Source: Apiosordaria backusii
Lineage: Eukaryota > Ascomycota > Sordariomycetes > Sordariales > Lasiosphaeriaceae
Direction: 5' to 3'
DNA length: 64,000 bases
Assembly: GCA_030549205.1 (NCBI GenBank)
Contig: JAUKTV010000015.1
Location: forward strand, 434,001 to 498,000
The first letter of the stretch is position 1. Every line of letters starts with the position of its first letter. Below the pieces are notes generated by a model that saw only the letters and a list, made by a program, of their open reading frames with translations, did not search any database and was not told the DNA's origin. Below, in pieces: positions 56,177 through 64,000 of this stretch. Position numbers and translations under genes: made by a program.

Positions 56177-57409
56177 TTTGAAGAGAGGGTTTTTCTTGGG
56201 GATGGGTTGGTGGTGAAGGTGGTGAGATTGGCGGCGGAGGAATAGGGGGAGGACGCGCATCACCAAAACACCAAAAGCTTTGGTGTCGAGGTAGATACCT
56301 ATGAGCTCGATGGTGGTTATATAAGTGCAATGTCAACGGCGCGGGGTTAGTTTAGGTACCTAGCTCAGGGGAAGACTGCGGGGTAAAACGGTCTCGGTGA
56401 TCAATGTCCGGGTTTTAGGTAGGTCGAGGTTAAGTAGGTAGCAGCTACCCGGGCATGGGGGCGGGCATGTGAGGTGCTTTCTGCAGGGCTTTGTTCAAGT
56501 CTCACTTAGCTATCCGTAGTGGTGATACTATTGAATGGTTGTATGGTGAAAAATTGTCTGTGATTCCGAAAGACAAACAATGCTGAGTTATGAGTCAGCT
56601 AGGGTGCTGTTATTTTGCTTTAATGTACTCGACCTAGTATAACAACATGGCTGACACATATATCTACCTTTATATACTCAGATACTCATGGAGTGGAAGA
56701 CGAATTCCAGTATGACCTCGAGCTCAGCTGTGCCGAGGCTGGTGTGCTACGTGTCTTGGCACCATGTCGCCATCCAGTGACATCCCACTTTAGCGCCGGA
56801 AGCTGAAGGCTCCACAGCGTATCGATAAGCCCTGCGGGAGGACAGCGATAAGCAATTTCCAGCCAGCCGTGTGGCCGTTGGACGCCTTTGGCCTTGCCGT
56901 GGGCGCAATTGGGATCACTAAATCGGCACAATCCCAGCAGGGAACATCTTTTGTTTACTTTTGCGAGTGAAACCTTCTTGGAACTCCTTTCCAGCTCGAA
57001 TTGCTTCCTCAGAACGAGTAAAAGCCGATATTTTGACTCTGAATTCCCCGTGAGAGCCGTTGAGCTTTGATCGTTGCGCGGTACTGTCAATAAGGCCATT
57101 TCCAGCCCCGGTCGAGCAGTTCGACTTACACGGCCACCATCTGAAAAGCTATCCCATCTTTCGCGACGTGACCCCTCTGGACTATTCCTTGCCGATAAAA
57201 TTTCTCGAGTACTTCAAGGCAAAAGAGTCATCGGACGATCCAACGCGAAAACTTTAAAGCCTGTAACTCGAACAGCCTTACGGTGACCGTGACCGGCGCA
57301 TCTTGATCTCAACAGTGCCCCCCCTATTCAATCGCGGGGTTGCTCAACCAATTCAGCAACACCGATTTTGAAGCCTATTACTTCTCATAGCCTTTGAGGA
57401 CCTTCCAGA
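56177..57409. other. Divergent intergenic region
   Basis: Between the LACTB2-like gene (minus) and UBP8 (plus). The LACTB2 frame stays open upstream to about 56336 without an ATG. The minus-strand frame at 56686-57099 shows no known pattern. No gene is claimed. Confidence 0.5.
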
Positions 57410-59212
57410 ATGTCGTCCGCGAGGCCTGCTACACCGGCGTCGCCAAAGAACTACAAGGTTAAGCCGGCCCAGCAAGGCCAGCCCATGTATGGTTGTGGTA
57501 GGTCCTCTTGATCCCCTGTCTCGGTCGGCCATTATTGCTAACGGCTTTAACTTGATAGAACATCTGCAGAAGCTCTTCAACCAAGACCAAGCGACGACGA
57601 ACACATCTATACAACACTACAAGGCGATCCTCCGAACTATCTACGACCAGACCCCGCTGATCTCCCAGACCGCGAAGACTGTCGACAACCAAGTTGTCAC
57701 CACTCTCACACCTACCTACCTCTGTCTACAGTGTCCTTCGACTGTCACCGAAGACGATCGAATAAAACATGGAACTAAAAAGTCACACCGCTTCTACGTC
57801 GACTCGAGGAGCGCTTCCCTCTACTGCCAGATGTGCGACGACATGGTCTACGACCCAACATTCGAGGACCTTCGGTTGAAGAAACTGGGCACAAGCACAT
57901 TTTCAAACAGTAAGCTTTGAAGGTCTCCTCGAGACTACCACTGCCGATATTGACCTTATTTCTCTCTCCCAGCTCGAAAACGCAAGCAAGACGAGCTCTT
58001 CGCGCCCGACCCCGTCAAAGACAGCCCAGCCTACATCTCACAAAACACCACAACTGCGACCTGCAAAGCCAATGGTCTTCGCGGCATCTACAATGCCGGA
58101 GCTACCTGCTACCAAAATGTCGTCCTCCAGTCCTTCCTTCACAATCCCATCCTCCGAAACTATTACCTCAGCGACGGCCATTCCAACTGCGACACCCCTC
58201 ATTGCCTCTCTTGCGCCATGGACGACATGTTCCAAGATTTCTACGCGGTGGAGAACACAAACGGGTACACTGCCGCCAATATCCTCAGTGGTTTCTGGAT
58301 CTCGGAGCGTAAAGCCTTTGAGAACCTCGTTACAACCAAAGAGCAAGACGCCCACGAGTTTTTCCAGTTCTTGGCCGAAGAACTCCACGAGAGGAATGGC
58401 GACGGGAAGAAACCCGAAAGTGGGAGCGAGCACAGCTGTAACTGTATTATTCACCAGACTTTTTACGGGAAATTACAGACGCAGACGACGTGCCAGAATT
58501 GCTCAGGGGTGACAAATCAAGTACAGAGCTTTCTGGATTTGAGCCTGCCGCTGGAGAATCTCACGCAGAAAAAGGGCGGGAAGAAGTTGCTGGGGGGAAA
58601 GGGGACGATGACGCTGCAGGAGTGTTTGGATGAGGAGTATGTGAAGCTGGATAAGTGCGAGTATAGGTGTAATGGGTGTAGTTCGATGCAGCAGGCGAGG
58701 AGGCAGACGAGTATTAAGCGGTTGCCGAATGTGTTGTCGATTCAGCTCAAGGTATGTGCTTGCCTTTTTGAAGAGAAGTGGGAATGAAGTGGATGGCTGA
58801 CAAGAGGGAAACAGAGATTTGAGTACAAACAAGGTCGACATGAGCGGGCGGCAAAGATTGACACTCCGGTGCAGTTCCCGCTGCAGCTGAATATGCTGCC
58901 TTATACAACTGTAGGCAGGACCGGGGACACAAAAGATAATTACGAGCTGGCGAGGCAGTGCACGTATGATCTTTTGAGTGTGGTGGTGCACGTGGGGGAG
59001 ATTGACACGGGGCATTATGTGTCGTATTGTAGGGTTGGTGATCAGGTATGTTGCTCTCTTGGTCCTTTCCCCTGATTAGTCCTGCAAGATGATACTGACA
59101 AAAGATCAAGTGGTTCGCCTTCAACGATCACAAGGTAGAAGTGGCGCAAAAGTCAGACGTGCTAAACGCAAAGGCGTACCTGCTGTTTTACATTGTCAGG
59201 TCGTTGGCGTAG
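57410..59212 (+). CDS. UBP8: Ubp8, ubiquitin protease of the SAGA complex
   Basis: Removes ubiquitin from histone H2B within the SAGA coactivator (USP22 in animals). Exons 57410-57497, 57559-57909, 57973-58751, 58815-59045 and 59105-59212; 518 residues. N-terminal ZnF-UBP zinc finger: GCEHLQKLF, YLCLQC, HGTKKSHRFYVD, LYCQMCDDMVYDP. This finger docks to Sgf11/Sgf73-type partners. The USP catalytic domain starts at about 178: Cys box NAGATCYQN (C192), QDAHEFFQFL, zinc-binding CQNCSG and CNGCS, His box GHYVSYCRVGDQ (H473), then WFAFNDHKV (N490, D491). The usual GNTC Asn before the catalytic Cys is Ala here. Convergent with EFM5, 453 bp apart. Confidence 0.93.
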
Positions 59213-59665
59213 TGTCGCAAGACTGCTGCTGATGTGGCTGATGGGGGAATGTTTTGTCGTTTCTCAATATCTAGGAATGGGAAAGACTATTGGTAAATTT
59301 GGTTTTCGGTCTTGTTTATGTCCAGTGACTCAAAATCATGGCGTTTTTTTTTTCTCAGTGGTTGGTTCATATTTATTGAGTTTCTTGTTGGAACAAAAGA
59401 GACCAGCGTGGGTTTAGTAGGTTTTGTTTGTTTTTATGGATGGGGACCCGTTCTCTCTTGGGGAGGGGAGGATTGTAAATAACACTTCTTGTACTTGTAT
59501 AAAAATCATTTTTGTTGTTATGGGAAAGGGGGTTTGTGAGGGGTTAATAGACTTGATTGGTTCTGTTCATCAAGACACTGATCTTTCGATACTGTGAAGT
59601 TCTACCTTGTATCTATACCTAGAGCCACGTCTTGCCCTTGTAAGTTGTCTCTTCTCTACGATAAT
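59213..59665. other. Spacer between convergent UBP8 and EFM5
   Basis: T-rich, holding both 3' UTRs (TTTTTTTTTCTC near 59345 on the plus strand). No gene seen. Confidence 0.6.
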
Positions 59666-60665
59666 TCACTTCCCCTCCCTCCACTTCCACCCCAAGCTCC
59701 CAAAATTCGCATAGCAGTAAAACTCATTGCTCAACAACCTGGCGTGAACCGGCTCGTAGTCTGTTGTCTTAATTCCCACGGATTTATACAGCTTTGTGAC
59801 AAGCGTCTCCATTCTCTCACCCGTGCAGACGATGATTTTTTTATCTGCGGTGGGCTTGAAGAGCCAGTTGACGGTGATGGCGGTTTTGGTCTGGCAGTCT
59901 TCGGAGAGGAAGGGGGGGTCGCAGACGATGCGGTCGCAGGAGGATTTTAGGTGGGCTGGTTGTTCACCATGTTTAGTACAGAACAGGCAAGTGAATGAAA
60001 GGGACCGGGGGGAGGTAATAATTACCGGGGAGTTTAGTAGGCTGGGCGAAGTCATAAAAGGAAAACTCGGGGAAGATGGCGAAGCGGTTGTCGTGCTCGA
60101 GGAGGATGAGGTTTGGTTTTGGCTCTTCTGGGGGGGAGGCGTTCTGGGGTTTTTGTCTTGTTAATATACAACTCATTCCAAGACAGAGAATTAAAAGATG
60201 GAGGAGAGAGATATACCAAGATGTTCTTCAACGCTACAAAGACACTGGGGCAAGAGACAACCCCGATGGTCATGTCTGCCGTCGCGTTGAGGAGGAGCTG
60301 CTTGGCGTAGAAATTGGCGGTTTCGTCCGAGTACTGTTTCTCACTGTCACTTAGCACTTCATTATATTGAATTACAAATGAGAGTATAGTGGTAGACTGT
60401 ACCCAAAACTGGGACTTATTCCAGTCCTCCCTAAACGCCTCTATCGACAGCTTCTGCTGCTGCTGCAGGTCATGCTGCTCTTCGGTTTTGGCCCGAAGCT
60501 TGGCGAGCTGCTCTTGCCGGGCGTCGCGCTCGGCGTAGAACGCTTTCAGTGCATCGAGGGCGGAGGAGGAGAGAGTACTGATTTTTTAAATGTTAGTATC
60601 ATGGCTAACAGCTCTTCATTAGGAGCAAAGACCTACATCTCATCATCACTATCTTGGTTGGCCAT
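59666..60665 (-). CDS. EFM5: Elongation factor 1-alpha lysine methyltransferase (EFM5/EEF1AKMT1)
   Basis: S-adenosylmethionine-dependent enzyme that trimethylates a lysine of eEF1A. Exons 60665-60637, 60577-60403, 60333-60217, 60143-60026 and 59955-59666; phases close; 242 residues. Order: acidic start MANQDSDDE; helical stretch ALDALKAFYAERDARQEQLA; family signature DWNKSQFWYSDETA; SAM-fold beta strands (SCPSVFVALKN, NLILLEHDNRFAIF); catalytic-loop motif DPPF (159-162) in RIVCDPPFLSEDCQTKTAIT; C-terminus FGSLGWKWREGK. This order is typical of the EFM5/N6AMT2 group. The first exon is only 29 nt. The gene lies downstream of the complex I gene on the same strand, with 328 bp between stop and start. 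Confidence 0.92.
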
Positions 60666-60993
60666 TTTTAGGTGAGTTTTGGGTGAGTTTTGATTGTGAA
60701 GTGTTAGTGAGCTGAGTGTGTGACTGGGTTGGGCTGGTCGGTTGGAAGTGAAAGTCTGCGGCAAAAATTTGGACCCTCTGTGGAAAATCTTGCATTTTTA
60801 TTATTCATCCCCAGTTTCGAGGGTGCAACAGCTCACCTTTTTCTTTGCAACGTCACTTGGCAACGAATTTGAATGACCAACAGCTCTTCATCTTGTCTCT
60901 TTTGAACCCACGACCCAAGGAAATTTCTAGTTACATAGGTATGTACACTCTACGTGGTGTTCCGTTCCCCCCACTTCAACCCTTGACAAAACT
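60666..60993. other. EFM5 promoter / complex I gene 3' region
   Basis: 328 bp between the NUO40-type gene stop and the EFM5 ATG, both on the minus strand. Contains the start-proximal repeats GGTGAGTTTT and a T-rich tract; no gene. Confidence 0.5.
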
Positions 60994-62467
60994 TTACTCA
61001 TCCAAAACATGGATATACTTTTTGTCCTCCCTCTTCTCCTTTTCAGTGGCAGGCGGCAGGTCGTAGAATGTCGACGAACGGAAACCTTGCTGTGAGGGAG
61101 TTAGCCAGCTGGGTAAAAGATACGAGCAGAATGAAAACGCACTAGATAGTGGTAAGTCCACTTATGAATGTCGGTAGGCTCAATCCCCAGATCCTTGAAG
61201 GTCTTGGCCGACTCATCAATCACTTGGTCGTGGAACTCGCGCTCGACCTCGTCGGGCGACTTGATATCCCACCACAAAACCTTGTTGACGACGCCAGCAG
61301 CAGCCTTGAGGATAGGCTTCGGCACGTTGATGTGTCTGCGCTTCTTGAAGATTTCCCGGTCAACCAGCTTGGCAATCTCGGCCATCGAATACTGCTTGGG
61401 ACCGTAGAGCTCGAAAGTCTGTGAGGCGGTGTTGTCATCCCAGAGCATCTTCTCCAAAGCCTCACCAACATCGATGACGTGCACTGGCCAGAATTTCTCC
61501 TGCATGTTGTTGGAAGTGAAGAGGTTCACAACGCTGGCAAGCTTGAGCAGCAGGTTGTCCTCGAAACCGAACATCGGAGCAGGTCTCACGATGGTGGTCT
61601 CGGGGAAGATGCTGCGAACGACGTGCTCGGCGCGACCCTAAACATATCGTTAGACCCCTATTTCTTCCCAGACAGCTATTCAGGGGCTAAAAACCTTGGT
61701 GGAGTAGAACTCGGAAACATGGTTGGGGTCGGCATTGTACGACGAAACGTGAATGAACCGATCAACATCGTACTTGGCGACAGCCTCCGCAATCCGTTCA
61801 GCACCTTCAATGTGCACATCCTCGTATGAGAAGTTCCTGGCCAAGTTAGCCACCTGAACCCCCTTAACGGCAGCCAACACCTTTCCGCACTCACTTGGTA
61901 GGGTAGTTCCGGCCAACCAAGTTGTAGACAACATCGGAGTGTCTGACGCTCTCCTCGATCGACTGGGTGTTGCGAAGGTCGTATTCCTGCCCCTCTCTTA
62001 GCATCGCATCCCTCAACCCTTTTCTGAACCCTCTTCCATACCAGGAAAATAACCCGGCCCAAATCACCCGTAACCTTGAGATGGCGCTTGGCCATCTCCT
62101 CACGGAAAGGTACAACCACGGTGCATCCTTGTCTCGCTGCAAACAACAGTCCGTCAGTCCCCCTTCATAATTGCCTCTCCCCCTCGGTAGTTCGAACCTA
62201 ATCTGTTGACAATATAACGACCAAGCTGGCCAGTGGCGCCGAAGACGGTAGCGGTATGCCCGCCGAGGGAAGAACTGTCGATATAATATCAGAAGAGCCC
62301 CTTTTCTCAGCCAAAAGGGGTGTAACGGACCGACCGCCCTGGGTGCGGATAATAGGCTTGCCGGTGCGCGTGATGTGGACGTCGGAAAGAGCTCGGCGCT
62401 GGTGTTGAAATGCGCTCCTGGCGATCCTGGGCGCCGCCGTCCGCACGGCGGTCGGCATGGAGGCCAT
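60994..62467 (-). CDS. NADH:ubiquinone oxidoreductase 40-kDa subunit (NDUFA9 family)
   Basis: Accessory subunit of mitochondrial complex I at the Q-module/membrane-arm junction; an atypical short-chain dehydrogenase that binds NADPH. Exons: 62467-62331, 62274-62198, 62136-62042, 61986-61895, 61836-61695, 61637-61143, 61089-60994; phases close; 377 residues. A basic, Ser/Ala/Arg-rich presequence (MASMPTAVRTAAPRIARSAF) is followed by the Rossmann motif VFGATGQLG (G58, G61, G64), RNTQSIEESVRHSDVVYNLV, DVHIEGAERIAEAVAKYDVD, RFIHVSSYNADPN and PETTIVRPAPMFGFED. The C-terminus is DKKYIHVLDE. Corresponds to NUO-40 of Neurospora. Three of six donors are weak (GTCCGT, GTTCGA, GTTTTT), but each is required by phase and by the conserved protein. 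Confidence 0.94.
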
Positions 62468-62914
62468 GTTTGCTGGACTGTGGACGTTTGAGATCGCTAG
62501 AAGCGCTACGTCCTCTCAATTGACGTGAGGGTCGTCGGGATCGGGAGCTTCGTTTCGTCAATTGGCATTCAACACCACATCATCTTGCCAATCCAGTTGT
62601 CCGCCCGCTTCAGAGCTCCCAGACCCACTCTGCCCCGGCCATCAATGGCGCTAGCCAATCATGTGGAGAGAGTTTGGCAAGGCAAAGGGAGCACAGGCCA
62701 GCTCCAGCAAGGTACGTACCTTTCAGTAGGCTGCCCTGCCGCGTCAAGTGGGTGGGAAGCTGGGCTCAGCAACAGCCTCAAGCAGCTTCCATCTTCAACT
62801 TTGACTTCAACCTTTCAACTTCGATACCCCCACAAGTCGCATATTCACAGAGTGACCCCGGATCGGCGGCATATTAATCATCAAACCAATAGCACTACAC
62901 AGTCGACGGCAAAC
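62468..62914. promoter_or_regulatory. Shared divergent promoter, complex I subunit / RPN9
   Basis: 447 bp between the ATG of the complex I gene (minus) and that of RPN9 (plus). Pyrimidine tracts (TTCAACTTTGACTTCAACCT near 62792) precede the RPN9 start. No specific factor site is claimed. Confidence 0.5.
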
Positions 62915-64000
62915 ATGAACGTCGACACCATCTCCGACTTCCTCGCCGACCAGCGGGACAACACCCCGGAGGAGCTCCAGGGTCTGGTCCTGGAATTCGA
63001 GACGTTATGGGAGCGCAAGCTCTGGCACGAGCTCACCAACCAGCTCATCGAGTTCTTCAACCACCCCGCGAGCGCCCCTCAACGCCTACAATTCTACAAG
63101 GTCTTCGTCTTGAAGTTTGCTGATAAGATCAACCAACTTAAGCTCGTCGACCTTGCCCTCAAAGCCGCCACACAATGTAGTGGTATGTCCTCTCTCTACC
63201 TGATCCTCATACCATATCTGCTTTACTGACACAACCCCCCTCCCCTAGACAATCAAGAACGCCTCTCCTTTATGGAATCCGTCGCCACCAGAGTCGACAA
63301 GGAAAACTCCCAAGACGCCCTCGTCTTCGCCCTCATCGCCGTCGCCCGTGTCAAGCTCGACCTCCAAGACCTCCCCTCTGCCCGAAAAGACCTCGACAAA
63401 GCCGAAGCCATCCTCGACAACTTCGACTCGGTCGAAACCATCGTCCACTCGGCCTTCTACCGCGCCCAGGCAGACTACTTCCAAGCCAAAGCCGACTTTG
63501 GCGCCTTCTACAAAAACGCCCTCCTCTACCTGGCCTGCATCGACGTCAAGTCCGTCTCGTACGAGGAACGCCGCGAACGAGCCTACGACCTCGCCATTGC
63601 CGCCCTAGTCAGCAGCTCAATCTACAACTTTGGCGAGCTGCTCCTCCACCCGATTCTGGACGCCCTCAAGGAGAAGCCAGAGGACAAGTGGCTCCGGGAC
63701 TTGCTGTTTGCCTTCAACAAGGGGGATCTGGTCCAGTACGATCTTTTGGCGAACCAAATCAAGGCGAACCCGCTCTTGGCGGCGCACAGCAAGCAGCTCC
63801 GCGAAAAGATCTACCTTGCCGCGCTGACCGAGGCGGTGTTCAGGCGTCCCCCCCACGACAGGGCCATGTCGTTTGAGACGATTGCGGCCGAGACAAAGGT
63901 CAAGCAGGAGGAGATAGAGCATCTGATCATGAAGGCGCTGAGTTTGGGTCTGCTGAGGGGGACGATTGACCAGGTGGATGGGGTGGCGCACATCAATTGG
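62915..64000 (+). CDS. RPN9: 26S proteasome lid subunit Rpn9 (3' truncated by window)
   Basis: Structural subunit of the proteasome regulatory particle lid. Exon 1 is 62915-63182; a 66-nt intron (GTATGT to TAG) follows; exon 2 runs from 63249 past the window end, so 340 residues are visible of the 380 or so expected. Signature stretches: ISDFLADQRDNTPEELQGLV, FETLWERKLWHELT, DLPSARKDLDKAEAILD (helical repeats), FYKNALLYLACID and LLFAFNKGDLVQYD. The start of the PCI winged-helix domain follows (REKIYLAALTEAVFRRPPHD, SFETIAAETKV, MKALSLGLLRGTIDQVDGVA). ATG 62915 gives the usual MNVDTISDFL start. The last C-terminal helix is outside the window. Confidence 0.93.

Noticed and set aside
1..64000. 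tRNA, 5S rRNA, snRNA, CRISPR arrays, prokaryotic operons or origins
   Set aside because: Scanned by eye for A/B-box patterns and regular spaced repeats; nothing consistent found. A tRNAscan or Infernal run would be the decisive test.

Overview
The window looks like nuclear DNA of a filamentous ascomycete, most likely a sordariomycete of the order Sordariales. The reasons are short introns (mostly 55-100 nt) with GTRNGT-like donors and YAG acceptors, long UTR-like spacers full of microsatellites, and a gene set typical of such fungi (Skn7/RRG-2 regulator, metacaspase with a Q/P/Y-rich prodomain, Mto1/ApsB, augmin subunit, NUO-40-type complex I subunit). I cannot fix the genus from sequence alone. 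All family names are recognition from conserved motifs, not database hits. Exon structures were worked out by hand from splice sites and codon phase, and every multi-exon model given closes in phase.

Left part (1-23 kb): the 3' end of a front-end (delta-8 sphingolipid type) desaturase; a 343-bp non-autonomous inverted-repeat element with TA target duplication; a tiny SMP-like gene; VAC14 (PI(3,5)P2 scaffold, 8 or 9 exons); a long low-complexity open frame behind VAC14; a type I metacaspase with one 436-nt intron; an unrecognised proline-rich protein on the minus strand; and a single-pass membrane protein with a duplicated NPF motif. Spacers here are 1-3.4 kb.

Middle (26-44 kb): the SKN7 response-regulator transcription factor (HSF domain, coiled coil, receiver), eIF2B epsilon, a Whi5/Nrm1-like G1/S repressor (minus), a zinc metalloprotease with a jacalin-like C-terminus, and a minimal Rsa3-type ribosome assembly protein (minus).

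Right part (44-64 kb) is denser. An Mto1/ApsB-type CM1 and PACT-domain protein (minus) stands head to head with a HAUS1-like augmin subunit (plus), so two gamma-tubulin recruitment factors share a 621-bp intergenic region. Then come a YTP1-like membrane protein (minus), a LACTB2-like metallo-beta-lactamase gene with three apparent one-base deletions in G/C homopolymers (minus), UBP8 of the SAGA deubiquitinase module (plus), the eEF1A methyltransferase EFM5 (minus), the complex I 40-kDa subunit (minus), and the 5' part of proteasome lid subunit RPN9 (plus), cut by the window edge. UBP8 and EFM5 converge; the complex I gene and RPN9 diverge from a 447-bp region.

I saw no tRNA, rRNA, CRISPR or prokaryotic operon structure. 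No clearly new system stands out. The points most worth a second look are the ApsB/HAUS1 divergent pair, the homopolymer-broken LACTB2-like gene, the TA-flanked inverted-repeat element, the long intron in the metacaspase, and the unrecognised minus-strand protein at 16.8-18.9 kb.
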